Part shown: positions 56,138-64,000 of the stretch, one piece after another
Position numbering within the stretch: the stretch's first letter is position 1
How the letters are laid out: every line of letters begins with the position of its first letter
From: Mycobacterium paraterrae
GTDB taxonomy: Bacteria; Actinomycetota; Actinomycetes; Mycobacteriales; Mycobacteriaceae
Length of the DNA stretch: 64,000 bases
Assembly (NCBI RefSeq): GCF_022430545.2
Contig: NZ_CP092488.2
Span: 2,356,001 to 2,420,000 of the forward strand
Reading direction: 5' to 3'
Made by a program: the position numbers and the translations under genes
The notes under the pieces: model-generated
What the model was told of the DNA's origin: nothing
The model's database searches: none
Seen by the model: only the letters and a program-made list of their open reading frames with translations

Positions 56138-57241
56138 TCACGCCGCCCGGTGCTCGTCTAGGCCTTCGGTATCGGAACTGTCTTCGGCGGTCACCGGACC
56201 GGCCACCCTCGCCGCGGCGTCGGTGGTCGGCACCGGCGCCAGACCCGGCTCGGGGGTGCGCATCATCGCCGCACGCGCATCGAGCACGTGGCCGATGAAG
56301 AAGTCGTACAACACGATCCCGGCGACCGCACCGAACAGCGGCATGAACACCGGTATCCACCAGTAGTTGGTCGTCTGCCCGTAATCGCCGGGCAGCGCGA
56401 GCTTCCCCCAGCCCTCGAGCCATGCGAAAACCCGCGGGCCGATCTCACGAGCGGGGTTCAGCGCATAGCCCGCGTTGGTGCCGTAGGAGCAGCCGATCAC
56501 CGCGATGATCAAGCCGATCAGCAGCGGCGCCATGTTGCCGGCGGGCGCTTGATTGCGGTTGTCGATCAGCGCCGCGATCAGCACGACCAGGATCGCGGTT
56601 CCGACCAGCTGGTCGACAACGGGTCCGAGGTAGCCACCATGGAAGTACTGCGCCGGTGACGTCGCGAAAATCCCGTAGGTATCCATCGCGTTCGCCCGGG
56701 AGATCCCGGCGTCGTGGGCTTCGATCGCGGGCCGGTACACGGCGTACACCGCGGCGGCTCCGCAGAAGGCGCCGGCAATCTGCGCCGCCCAGTACGGAAT
56801 GACGTTGCGCCAGTCGAACTTTCGAGCCACCGCGAAGGCCAGCGTCACGGCCGGGTTGAAGTGTGCACCGCTGATACCGCCGGAGACGTATGCGGCCAGC
56901 ATCACGGCGAATGCCCAGCCGAAAATGTTGATCAACCAATTGTCCGGTCCGAACGGCATGGTCTGCCGGCCGGAGCCGGGCAGGCCCACGGTGTTGACGG
57001 CGCAGGTGCCCAGGCCGAGCAGCAGAAGCACGAACGTCCCGAAGAACTCGGCGAGCATGGCGCCCGCGACCCCGGCACGTAGCCGCGTCAAGGTGGAGTG
57101 TTCGGGCGCAAGATCCGGTGTGGAGGTCGTCAACGCGATTCCCAACTCGCTCGTGGTTGCTTGGTCAACTACTGGCGGCCTCGGGGCCGGATAACCCTTC
57201 GCTTTGGGGATAAACGACGCGTCAGCCGTGACGTCGGCCAC
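56138..57241 (-). CDS. MIP-family channel (glycerol facilitator/aquaporin)
   Basis: 367 aa, GTG 57241. Six transmembrane helices and two half-helix loops carry the NPA boxes SGAHFNPAVTLAFAVARKF and GYALNPAREIGPRVFAWLEG. The second box in glycerol facilitators normally reads NPARD; here it is NPARE, keeping the pore Arg but replacing the Asp by Glu. The insertion between helices 4 and 5 and a polar tail of about 65 residues are longer than in E. coli GlpF (281 aa). M. tuberculosis has no MIP gene at this place; several environmental mycobacteria do carry glpF. It could supply glycerol to the lipid genes around it, but no glpK is adjacent. Specificity is uncertain. Confidence 0.88.
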   Translation of the reverse strand: MADVTADASFIPKAKGYPAPRPPVVDQATTSELGIALTTSTPDLAPEHSTLTRLRAGVAGAMLAEFFGTFVLLLLGLGTCAVNTVGLPGSGRQTMPFGPDNWLINIFGWAFAVMLAAYVSGGISGAHFNPAVTLAFAVARKFDWRNVIPYWAAQIAGAFCGAAAVYAVYRPAIEAHDAGISRANAMDTYGIFATSPAQYFHGGYLGPVVDQLVGTAILVVLIAALIDNRNQAPAGNMAPLLIGLIIAVIGCSYGTNAGYALNPAREIGPRVFAWLEGWGKLALPGDYGQTTNYWWIPVFMPLFGAVAGIVLYDFFIGHVLDARAAMMRTPEPGLAPVPTTDAAARVAGPVTAEDSSDTEGLDEHRAA

Positions 57242-57327
57242 GACAGGGGCTGAATGTGACGTGATCTAAACTGGCATGACATTTCCGACGAGCTTTGTAA
57301 CGTTGAGACACCACAGAAAGCGCGCGC

Positions 57328-58845
57328 GTGAGTATTTCGCTACTTCTCGAGATGGCCAGCTCGAGCGATCCCGAGCGGACGGCCGTCGTCTCAGGTGATG
57401 TCCGTTTGACGACGCAGCAGCTCAGCGATCTCGCCGACGGCGGCGCGGGGATCATTGCCGGTTCACAGGCATCGCACGTCGCCTACGTCGGTGTCGGCGG
57501 CGCGATGCTGCCGCTGTTGATCTTCGCGTCGGCACGCGCCGGGCTGACGTTCACGCCGATCAACTACCGGCTGTCGGCTGACGGCATCAAGGCGCTGATC
57601 GCGCGATTGCCCGAGCCGCTGGTGGTTATCGACAAGCGCTATCTCGACGAGTTGGGCGGCCCCGACGGCCTGACCGGGGTGGCCAAGCAGGTGATGTTGT
57701 CCGACGAGTTCCTCGCCAGGGCACGCGACGCTGAGCCGGTCGTGGAGTTCGCCGACCCGGACTCGGTGGGGATCGTGCTGTTCACCTCGGGCACCACGTC
57801 GCAGCCCAAAGCCGTCGAGCTGACTCACAACAACCTGACCAGCTACATCACCGGAACCGTCGAATTCGGCTCGGCCGAGGAAACCGATGCCGCGCTGATC
57901 TGTGTACCGCCGTACCACATTGCCGGGGTCAGCGCGGCCCTGTCGAACCTCTATGCCGGACGCAAGATGGTCTATCTGCCGGTCTTCGACCCGACGGAGT
58001 GGTTGCGACTCGTCGACGCCGAGCAGGTCACCAGCGCCACCGTGGTGCCGACGATGCTGGACCGGATCGTCGCGGTGTTGGAGGGCGGCGGCCACCGGCT
58101 GCCATCGCTGCGCAACCTGGCCTACGGCGGCTCGAAGGTGCCGTTACCGCTGGTGCGCAAGGCTCTCGAGTTGCTGCCGCACGTCGGATTCGTCAACGCC
58201 TACGGCTTGACCGAGACGAGTTCGACCATCGCGGTGCTGACGCCTGATGACCACCGCCAAGCGCAGGCCGCCGCCGACCCGGCGGTGCTGCGACGGTTGG
58301 GGTCGGTCGGCCAGCCCGTGCCGAGCGTCGAGGTGCAGATCCGCGGCGAGGACGGCACCGTGCTGCCGGCGGGCGAAACCGGCGAACTGTTCGTCCGGGG
58401 CGAGCAGGTGTCCGGCCGCTACACCGGGATCGGCTCGGTGCTTGACGCCGACGGATGGTTCCCGACCAAGGACATCGCCATGCTGGACGAGGGCGGCTAT
58501 TTGTTCATCGGTGGCCGCAGCGACGACACGATCATCCGCGGCGGGGAGAACATCGCGCCCGCTGAACTGGAGGACGTGCTCGTCGAGCATCCCGATGTGC
58601 GCGACGTCGCGGTCGTCGGGGTCGAGGATCCGCAGTGGGGGCAGGCGATCGTTGCGGTGGTGGTCCCGGCCGCCGGCGCCGACCCCGACCCCGAGGAACT
58701 GCGCGAGCATGTCCGCAAGAGTTTGCGGGGGTCGCGGACCCCTGACCGGGTAGTCTTTCGCGACGAGCTGCCCACCAACGCGACAGGCAAAGTGCTTCGC
58801 CGCGACATCGTCGAAGAGCTTCGCGCCGCTCCGGCCGAGCAGTAA
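57328..58845 (+). CDS. acyl-CoA ligase (FadD/ANL family)
   Basis: 505 aa, GTG 57328. Complete ANL ligase: VGIVLFTSGTTSQPKAVELT for ATP, VNAYGLTETSSTIAVLTPDD, WFPTKDIAMLDEGGYLFIGG at the hinge, SDDTIIRGGENIAPAELEDV and the catalytic Lys in LPTNATGKVLRRDIVEEL. It is shorter at the N-terminus than long-chain FadD proteins and resembles ligases for short or aromatic acids. The next gene, for a small unknown protein, starts 22 bp downstream and is probably cotranscribed. No ribosome site is obvious before the GTG. The divergent neighbour is the MIP channel gene, 86 bp away. Confidence 0.85.
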   Translation: MSISLLLEMASSSDPERTAVVSGDVRLTTQQLSDLADGGAGIIAGSQASHVAYVGVGGAMLPLLIFASARAGLTFTPINYRLSADGIKALIARLPEPLVVIDKRYLDELGGPDGLTGVAKQVMLSDEFLARARDAEPVVEFADPDSVGIVLFTSGTTSQPKAVELTHNNLTSYITGTVEFGSAEETDAALICVPPYHIAGVSAALSNLYAGRKMVYLPVFDPTEWLRLVDAEQVTSATVVPTMLDRIVAVLEGGGHRLPSLRNLAYGGSKVPLPLVRKALELLPHVGFVNAYGLTETSSTIAVLTPDDHRQAQAAADPAVLRRLGSVGQPVPSVEVQIRGEDGTVLPAGETGELFVRGEQVSGRYTGIGSVLDADGWFPTKDIAMLDEGGYLFIGGRSDDTIIRGGENIAPAELEDVLVEHPDVRDVAVVGVEDPQWGQAIVAVVVPAAGADPDPEELREHVRKSLRGSRTPDRVVFRDELPTNATGKVLRRDIVEELRAAPAEQ

Positions 58846-58867
58846 TCGAACGCAAGGATCGAAAATC

Positions 58868-59164
58868 ATGATCAAGAACGGAACCCGTCTGGCCAGCCAG
58901 GTCTGCGACACCCAGGTGATCGTCGTCCGCAGCGCCGACAGCCTCGATGATCTGCGGTGCGGTGGGGCGCCGATGGTGGAGTTGGGCGCCGAGCGGTCCG
59001 GTGAACTCGATCCGGCCTTCTCCGATGGCGCGATCATGGGCAAGCGATACGTCGACGACGCCGGCGCCGAGGTGCTGGTGACCAAGGCCGGCGCCGGCAC
59101 ACTGGCGGTGGGCGAGACGCCGCTGAGCCTGAAGGAAGCCAAGCCGCTGCCGGCCAGCGACTAG
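58868..59164 (+). CDS. small conserved-type protein of unknown function
   Basis: 98 aa, ATG 58868 with AAGGATC about 9 nt upstream. Not recognised. It begins MIKNGTRLASQVCDTQVIVV, has a short core DDLRCGGAPMVELGAERSGE with a second Cys, and ends in a Lys/Pro-rich stretch. There is no signal peptide or membrane segment; the predicted strands and compact size suggest a small beta-rich domain. It is 22 bp downstream of an acyl-CoA ligase on the same strand. Two Cys (13 and 31) could bind metal or form a disulfide. Codon use is like the neighbours. It is convergent with the TetR gene, 4 bp apart. Confidence 0.65.
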   Translation: MIKNGTRLASQVCDTQVIVVRSADSLDDLRCGGAPMVELGAERSGELDPAFSDGAIMGKRYVDDAGAEVLVTKAGAGTLAVGETPLSLKEAKPLPASD

Positions 59165-59168
59165 CGCC

Positions 59169-59789
59169 TCAGGCGGTCGGTACTCCGTTGCGGAGAACGA
59201 ATTCTTTTGCCTTGACCAGGAATTCGAGCTGCTCGTAGACCGTGTGGAGCGGTTCGCTGCTCCAGGTCGATCGGCAGAGTACGACGGCGCCTTCGAGCGT
59301 CGCGATCGACATCACCGCCAGCGCATCGGCGTCGGGCTCCTGAAACCCGTCGGCGACGAACGCCCACGTGAGCGCGGTACGCCAATGCGCGAAGATCCGC
59401 GCCGCCTCCGTCGACAGCCGAACTTCGTCGTCGCCGGAACCGATGGCCGCCGCAACCACCGGACAGCCCGCGTGGAAGTCGCTGTCGGCCAGTACGCGTT
59501 CCCAAAAGCTTACGAACTGTTTGAGTAGCACTTTCGCGCCGCGGCTTGCGGCGTCATCGATATCAGCGGTGATCGCGTCGCCGGCGTACTGCAACGCCTC
59601 GGCCAGAATCTGGTTGCGACCTTCGGGAAAGTGGTAGTACACCGATCCGCGGGGGGCACCACTGCGAGTCAGCACTTCGTCAATGGTGACGCCGGCGGCG
59701 CCGCGTTCGCGCATCACCTCGGCGGCGCTGATAAGCATTTTGGTTCGGGTGTCACCGCGCTTGCGGCGAGCGTGAGTCGCTAACGACAT
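59169..59789 (-). CDS. TetR/AcrR-family transcriptional regulator
   Basis: 206 aa from ATG 59789 (MSLATHARRKRGDTRTKMLI). The N-terminal HTH (about 15-60) reads AAEVMRERGAAGVTIDEVLT and RSGAPRGSVYYHFPEGR, the TetR signature. The C-terminal ligand domain (FHAGCPVVAAAIG, FVADGFQEPDADALAVMSIA) resembles the TetR_C_33/LmrA-YxaF group, which often senses aromatic or drug-like molecules. The frame is open upstream to 59915, but that part overlaps a separate small gene that has its own strong ribosome site. Together they form a two-gene operon whose promoter holds a tandem repeat, a likely operator for this protein. Confidence 0.88.
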   Translation of the reverse strand: MSLATHARRKRGDTRTKMLISAAEVMRERGAAGVTIDEVLTRSGAPRGSVYYHFPEGRNQILAEALQYAGDAITADIDDAASRGAKVLLKQFVSFWERVLADSDFHAGCPVVAAAIGSGDDEVRLSTEAARIFAHWRTALTWAFVADGFQEPDADALAVMSIATLEGAVVLCRSTWSSEPLHTVYEQLEFLVKAKEFVLRNGVPTA

Positions 59790-59811
59790 GGGGGCGTCTA
59801 TCTGACGAACC

Positions 59812-59958
59812 TCAGGCCGCGGGGGTCTGGCGGAGCTGTGGCATCCGCCAGTGGATGGTCCGCGGGTTGAACCGCGCCGGGTGCAGCGTGCCGCGGCGCA
59901 AGCCGACCCATTCACCGCTCAAGCGGTAGCCGGCCAGGTTCAGTTCGACGATCACCAT
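59812..59958 (-). CDS. unrecognised 48-residue protein, first gene of the TetR operon
   Basis: 48 aa from ATG 59958, with AGGAGGG 4 nt upstream, one of the strongest ribosome sites in the window. The sequence begins MVIVELNLAGYRLSGEWVGL and contains PARFNPRTIHWRMP; it is basic, with two Trp and no Cys or signal peptide. I do not recognise it. Its stop is 22 bp before the TetR start and its promoter region holds a 12-bp tandem repeat. The combination of strong translation signals, operon position and sensible codon use makes it a likely real small protein, perhaps a ligand-binding partner, leader peptide or toxin-like element of the TetR circuit. No homology is claimed. Confidence 0.55.
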   Translation of the reverse strand: MVIVELNLAGYRLSGEWVGLRRGTLHPARFNPRTIHWRMPQLRQTPAA

Positions 59959-59971
59959 GGTCCCTCCTGAG

Positions 59972-59995
59972 GACTATGTAAGAGACCATATAAGA
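59972..59995. promoter_or_regulatory. tandem 12-bp repeat, putative TetR operator and promoter
   Basis: GACTATGTAAGA (59972-59983) is followed directly by GACCATATAAGA (59984-59995), 10 of 12 bases identical. It starts 13 bp upstream of the 48-aa gene. On the minus strand the block is AT-rich and includes TATAT and TACAT elements usable as -10 boxes, so a regulator bound here would control the small gene and the TetR gene. Confidence 0.5.
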
Positions 59996-60157
59996 CCCGC
60001 GTGTAGCAAGCAAGGCAATTGTCTGTTCCCGCCTGGACAACGGCCTAAACCACGATCAGCAAACTCCCATCTCGGAGACACGGCAGACGGGCGGCATCCC
60101 GGCGGATTATGGGTCATCGCATATTTACTCATGGCGATGTGAAGCCGTGGCAGAGCG

Positions 60158-61303
60158 TCACAAGCGCCGCAGCCCCCGAAGGACCGTCGTGAAGTGGCGA
60201 GCGGAGGCCAGCCCTTTGCGCAGGCTGCGCTGCAAGGGGCTCACGTTCGAGAGCACCAGGTAGCGGACACCGTGATCGCGCCAGTCCGCGGCCTGTTCGA
60301 GGATGTCCTTCGGGCGCCCGGTCAGGGCGGCGTCACGCAGAAGCGCTTGCGGAATCTGCTCGACATAGGACAAGGCCGTCGCTTCGTCGATGTCGTGCGG
60401 CAAGATGTCCTGCCCTCCGGAGAAGCCCCTTCCCAACGGATGTTGAGCGCCGTGGCGCGCGTACATCTCGTCAGGAAAGTTCAGACCGCCGATTCTGACC
60501 ATCTCGGAATCGAGCGCGTCGTCTACATCCTGCTGATTCCCGCCGGTGATCACCGGCATCCACAGGGCGGGGACGATCTTGAGCGGATCGCGCCCCGCGT
60601 CAGAAGCAGCGCCGCGCACCGCCTCTAACCGTTGCGCGTAGTCCTCAGGACGCTGCGCAAACGCGGGGAGAAAACCGTCGGCGTAACGTCCTACCGTGCG
60701 GAGCATGCGAGGGCCATGACCGGCAATCCAGATCTCCGGCCATTCGCCCCGATACGGCGGCAGATCGAACAGGGCGTTGTGGAGCGGGAAGTAGGGCGAA
60801 TCACGATTGATCAGTTCGCCTTTCGAATCCCAGAGTGCTCTGATTGTCGCGACCGCCTCTTCGAACCGAGAAACCGGTCGCGACCAGTCGACGCCGTACG
60901 GTTGGTTGCCTTCTCGTTCGCCGGGACCGATGCCCAGAATCGCGCGGCCACGCGTCAAGTGATGCAACGTCACCGCGGCCTGCGCGGTGACGGCGGGATT
61001 GCGGCGACCCGAGTCGGTGACCGCGACGCCCAGTCGCAGTCGCCCGATCCGGTTGCGCGCCGCCAAGTGCCCCAGCATCGTCCACGGCTCCATATATGCG
61101 TCCAGGGACGGCACGATTCTGGCCGCGCCGCAATACTTCTGCTGCCATAGCGACCGGGGAAACAGGCCATTGAGATGGTCGGGAACCCAAAACGAGTCGA
61201 CCCGGTTCGCCGCTGCGCTCAGATAGGTCGTCCTTGTGAACGCCTCGGCTCGGGGCCGGGAAACGAAAACGGGACCCTGCACGCCCACGCGAAAACCGGC
61301 CAC
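60158..61303 (-). CDS. F420-type LLM oxidoreductase, phthiodiolone ketoreductase-like
   Basis: 381 aa from GTG 61303, with GGAGGGG 7 nt upstream; the frame is open to 61606 but would overlap the divergent gene. It is a luciferase-like (LLM) TIM barrel. Characteristic segments are VDSFWVPDHLNGLFPRSL, AVTDSGRRNPAVTAQAAVTL, RAILGIGPGEREGNQPYGVD and SPYFPLHNALFDLPPYRGEW. These are very close to Rv2951c of M. tuberculosis, also 381 aa, the F420-dependent phthiodiolone and phenolphthiodiolone ketoreductase of PDIM/PGL synthesis. No polyketide genes are nearby, so it may reduce another keto lipid or be a paralogue. It is divergent from a large LuxR-type regulator. Confidence 0.85.
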   Translation of the reverse strand: MAGFRVGVQGPVFVSRPRAEAFTRTTYLSAAANRVDSFWVPDHLNGLFPRSLWQQKYCGAARIVPSLDAYMEPWTMLGHLAARNRIGRLRLGVAVTDSGRRNPAVTAQAAVTLHHLTRGRAILGIGPGEREGNQPYGVDWSRPVSRFEEAVATIRALWDSKGELINRDSPYFPLHNALFDLPPYRGEWPEIWIAGHGPRMLRTVGRYADGFLPAFAQRPEDYAQRLEAVRGAASDAGRDPLKIVPALWMPVITGGNQQDVDDALDSEMVRIGGLNFPDEMYARHGAQHPLGRGFSGGQDILPHDIDEATALSYVEQIPQALLRDAALTGRPKDILEQAADWRDHGVRYLVLSNVSPLQRSLRKGLASARHFTTVLRGLRRL

Positions 61304-61414
61304 GACAACGCCCCTCCGTCGGATTGAGGCACAGTGTGGCTCAGGTGGGGCGACTCCGTGGCACGACTCGCAGTTTCGGCGTAATGCTGTGCGGACGTGT
61401 TTGCCGACTGCAAA

Positions 61415-64000
61415 ATGCTGAGTGTGGGAGGGGAGACGCCCGAGCGTGCCGGGGATTTTCGGGCGGTCACGGAATTCCTCGAGCGCGCGCAAGCGGGCGC
61501 AGCAGGTTTGGTGGTCGAGGGTGAAGCGGGTATCGGTAAGACCACGCTCATGCTCGGCGCGACAGCCGAGGCGGAGTCGCGGGGCTTCCGAGTGCTGTCG
61601 GCCCAAGGTTCACCCGCTGAGGTGACCTATGCCTACGCCGCTGTGGCGGACCTCCTGCGAGATGTCGACGACGGGATGTGGTCGGAACTGCCGGCGCTGC
61701 AACGATATGCGTTAGAGCGAGCGCGCGTCGGGGAGGTCGACGGCGGCGGCCCTGCCACCGACGAACGCACAGTGGCTATCGCTGTGCTGGCAGTCATCCA
61801 GCGCTGCAGCACGCATGCACCGATTCTGGTGTCCATCGACGATGCCCAATGGCTGGACGCCTCCAGTCGCGCGGCGATCAGCTTTGTCGCGCGGCGGCTT
61901 GCCGGGCCGGTGGGAATGGCCCTCAGTTTTCGGACCGGAGACCCCGAATCGGCAGACGACCGATCGTGGTTGCGGTTCCACCGGCCCGAGACCGTGACGC
62001 AGGCGCGCATCCGTCCACTGGGCCGCAGAGCCGTGCACGCGCTGGTCACCGATCGGTTGGGTCATGCGCTGCCACGTCCGATCATGACGCGGATCTACGA
62101 GGTATCCGGAGGTAACCCGCTTTTCGCGCTCGAACTCGCTGCCAGCGCGGCCGACGATGTCACGGCCACCGCGATCGACCTGCCGGACAGTCTTGCCGCG
62201 CTGGTCCGACGCCGTATCGGCCACGCCGATGACGACGCCGCTGCGGTGCTGTTGGCCACCGCGTGCAGCGCAGCGCCGACAGTGGAGACGCTCGCCCGTG
62301 CCACCGACAAGTCGACTGACGACGTCGTCGAGATCCTCGACGCGATGGAACATTCACGCACCATCGTCGTCGACGGACAACGCGTGCGGTTCAGGCATCC
62401 GCTGTTCGCCAGCGGGGTGTACACCGACGCCGCTCCGTCGACCCGAAGGGCCATGCATCGCAAGCTCGCCGCCCTGGTCGACCGGCCGGAGGTCAGGGCT
62501 CGCCATCTCGCCCTTGCGGCCGCGACCGGAGATGCGGCGGTGCTCGCTGCGCTGGACGCTGCCGCCGACGCGACGATTGCCCAGGGCGCCCCCGCGGTCG
62601 CTGCCGAATTGCTGGAATTGGCAATGAAATTGGGCGGGGATGACGTGTGGCGGCGGATCCGCGCCGGCGAGCTGTATTTCCGCGCGGGTTCCATCGCCGC
62701 GGCGCGCGCACTTCTGCGGGCGGCGCTCGCCGATGCACCACCCGGGGCATTACGGTGCATGGCGCTGATGTGGCTCGGCGGCGTTCAGGCTTACGACGAC
62801 GACATGGCTGGCGCGGTCGAGACCATGACCCAGGCCATCAAGGAGGTCGGCGACAACGCGGTGCTGGGGCTGCTGTGTCGACTGCGGCTGGCGCTGGCGC
62901 TCGTGATGACCGATCGCCTGAACGACGCGATCCGCCTGGTCGAGGATGCCGTCGAGCTCGCTGACCAGCTCGGAGTGCCGAGCCTGCAAAGTCAGGCGCG
63001 ATCGATTTGGGTGGCTGGCACCTTTGTCGCCGGGTGGGGCGTCGATTACGAAAAGCTCAAGACTGCACTCGAATTCGAAGATCCACTCAGCGGGGCAACC
63101 ACATTCTTTCGGGCCAGCGCGGTGGAGGCGATGGTCTCCGGATACGTCGGGGCTCTGGACCGTGCCCGCACACAGATGCAGGCAGTGCAAAAGCAAATGC
63201 TCGACGGTGGCACTGAGGTCGACATCATCTGGGCTGCAGTGCATTTAGCCGCGATCGATATCTGGGCGGGTCGTTACCAGGACGCCGCCGACGCAGCCGA
63301 GGAGGCGTTGGAACGCGCGGAGCAGATGGGCGGCAGATTTGCGCTCGTCACCGCGTGGACGCCGCGATGCGCCGTCGCCGCCTATGCCGGGCGGGAGGCC
63401 GAAGCGCGCGGCCTTTGTCAGCTCGCGATCGACACCTCCTACGAGATCGGCGCGCCGCAGATGGCCAAAGAGCCGAGGAGCAGCCTGGCGTTCCTGGAAG
63501 TGTCGCTGGGCAACTACCCGGCGGCGCTCGTGGTGCTCAAGCCCGACCTCGACGCCTTCGACGGCACGGGGGGAACCGAGATCGAAGGTGGCCGGCATCT
63601 GCCGGACGCGATCGAAGCGTTGACCGCGGTCGGTAGAGCGGATGAAGCCGAGCCGCTAGTCGAGGCGCTGGAGCGCAACGGGATTCACCACGACCGGCCA
63701 TGGATGCTGGCGATGGGCGCACGCGGGCGTGGTCACCTGTTTGCCGCACGTGGCGATCTCGGCGGGGCGCAACGCGCGGTCGAGCAGGCCATGGCCCAGC
63801 ACGAGCGGCTACCCATGCCGTTCGAAAAGGCGCGCACGCAACTGCTTTTGGGCCAGGTTCAGCGGCGCCGCCGCCGCAGGCAGGAGGCCACCGCTTCGCT
63901 TCGCGAAGCGCTGGGCACCTTCGAGCGGCTCGGCACACCGCTCTGGGCGGCACGCGCGCAAGCGGACCTGGACCGACTGGACAGCCCCCGCGGCGACGGG
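61415..64000 (+). CDS. large ATP-binding LuxR-type (LAL) regulator, 3' end outside the window
   Basis: At least 862 aa; the frame is open to the last base, so the C-terminus lies beyond the window. ATG 61415 is used; GTG 61397 in the same frame is an alternative. Residues 36-43 are the Walker A motif GEAGIGKT with Lys42, and Asp142-Asp143 in ILVSIDDAQWLD are Walker B, marking a STAND/AAA ATPase. SGGNPLFALELA and RFRHPLFASGVY are family landmarks. From about residue 390 on there are TPR-like helical repeats. LAL regulators end in a LuxR HTH, expected outside the window, and act as ATP- and inducer-dependent activators, often of adjacent genes such as the divergent LLM reductase. Confidence 0.88.
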   Translation, partial: MLSVGGETPERAGDFRAVTEFLERAQAGAAGLVVEGEAGIGKTTLMLGATAEAESRGFRVLSAQGSPAEVTYAYAAVADLLRDVDDGMWSELPALQRYALERARVGEVDGGGPATDERTVAIAVLAVIQRCSTHAPILVSIDDAQWLDASSRAAISFVARRLAGPVGMALSFRTGDPESADDRSWLRFHRPETVTQARIRPLGRRAVHALVTDRLGHALPRPIMTRIYEVSGGNPLFALELAASAADDVTATAIDLPDSLAALVRRRIGHADDDAAAVLLATACSAAPTVETLARATDKSTDDVVEILDAMEHSRTIVVDGQRVRFRHPLFASGVYTDAAPSTRRAMHRKLAALVDRPEVRARHLALAAATGDAAVLAALDAAADATIAQGAPAVAAELLELAMKLGGDDVWRRIRAGELYFRAGSIAAARALLRAALADAPPGALRCMALMWLGGVQAYDDDMAGAVETMTQAIKEVGDNAVLGLLCRLRLALALVMTDRLNDAIRLVEDAVELADQLGVPSLQSQARSIWVAGTFVAGWGVDYEKLKTALEFEDPLSGATTFFRASAVEAMVSGYVGALDRARTQMQAVQKQMLDGGTEVDIIWAAVHLAAIDIWAGRYQDAADAAEEALERAEQMGGRFALVTAWTPRCAVAAYAGREAEARGLCQLAIDTSYEIGAPQMAKEPRSSLAFLEVSLGNYPAALVVLKPDLDAFDGTGGTEIEGGRHLPDAIEALTAVGRADEAEPLVEALERNGIHHDRPWMLAMGARGRGHLFAARGDLGGAQRAVEQAMAQHERLPMPFEKARTQLLLGQVQRRRRRRQEATASLREALGTFERLGTPLWAARAQADLDRLDSPRGDG

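Noticed and set aside
60001..60157. A further gene in the spacer between the small TetR-operon gene and the LLM gene
   Set aside because: Open frames are short, lack ribosome sites and have no sensible composition; nothing else was recognised.
1..64000. Insertion sequences, prophage or integrated plasmid
   Set aside because: No transposase, integrase or terminal inverted repeats were seen; base composition is even and gene order follows the mycobacterial backbone.

Overview
The window is high-GC DNA from a Mycobacterium that is not M. tuberculosis. The gene order follows the M. tuberculosis H37Rv interval from about Rv0163 to Rv0222 almost gene by gene. Typical mycobacterial families are present (MmpL3, MmpL11, MymT, RicR, Zmp1, SigG, Mce-associated proteins, WS/DGAT), and many genes have leaderless promoters, meaning a TANNNT box 6-7 nt before the start codon. 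Statements about Rv numbers rest on remembered family and synteny knowledge, not on a search.

Layout. 1-3690: a thioesterase (cut by the window edge), an SRPBCC protein, the regulator gene mce1R, and the remains of the mce1 locus. fadD5 is truncated and runs directly into the last codons of an apparent Mce-associated gene, followed by the last Mce-associated gene, so the yrbE1/mce1A-F body is missing. 3687-10937: a NAGPA-domain secreted protein, a YhgE/Pip-like membrane protein, a pirin, an inserted IclR regulator with a Rossmann oxidoreductase, then sigG and the monoacylglycerol lipase gene back to back. 11044-16765: a DUF2786 protein, a zincin-like protein, the copper metallothionein MymT (47 aa), an O-methyltransferase, ilvD, the copper sensor RicR and an MFS transporter. 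Two matching copper-box palindromes lie upstream of mymT and ricR. 16887-22334: an L,D-transpeptidase, the M13 protease Zmp1, two small membrane proteins, a CoA-binding protein and an HTH protein.

22331-33095: the MmpL block, with mmpL11, a hemophore-like secreted protein, two integral membrane proteins, mmpL3, a NYN-domain protein and trmB. 33304-39172: a pair of GTPase-like proteins with degenerate P-loops, pckA and a CaCA-type cation exchanger. 39194-46421: a promoter region rich in palindromes, then genes for acyl-CoA activation and beta-oxidation (FadD, crotonase, FadE3, double-hotdog hydratase), plus a CoA-transferase and an amidohydrolase. 46423-55269: a TetR remnant that lacks its DNA-binding head, a pair of adjacent acyl-CoA dehydrogenases, lipW, lipC, a wax-ester/triacylglycerol synthase, an acyl-CoA ligase and an acyltransferase. 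55356-64000: echA1, a glycerol/water channel, another acyl-CoA ligase with a small unknown protein, a TetR gene with an unrecognised 48-aa gene before it, an F420-type reductase resembling phthiodiolone ketoreductase, and a large LuxR-type ATPase regulator that runs off the end.

Functionally the window is dominated by lipid metabolism: fatty-acid activation, beta-oxidation, triacylglycerol turnover and mycolate export. Copper homeostasis and cell-wall remodelling form smaller modules. The most notable points are the apparent deletion of the mce1 operon, the two-gene degenerate-GTPase module, the palindromic promoter of the fadD4-like gene, the paired acyl-CoA dehydrogenase block, and the unannotated 48-aa gene in front of a TetR regulator. 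No tRNA, rRNA, CRISPR array or insertion sequence was seen.
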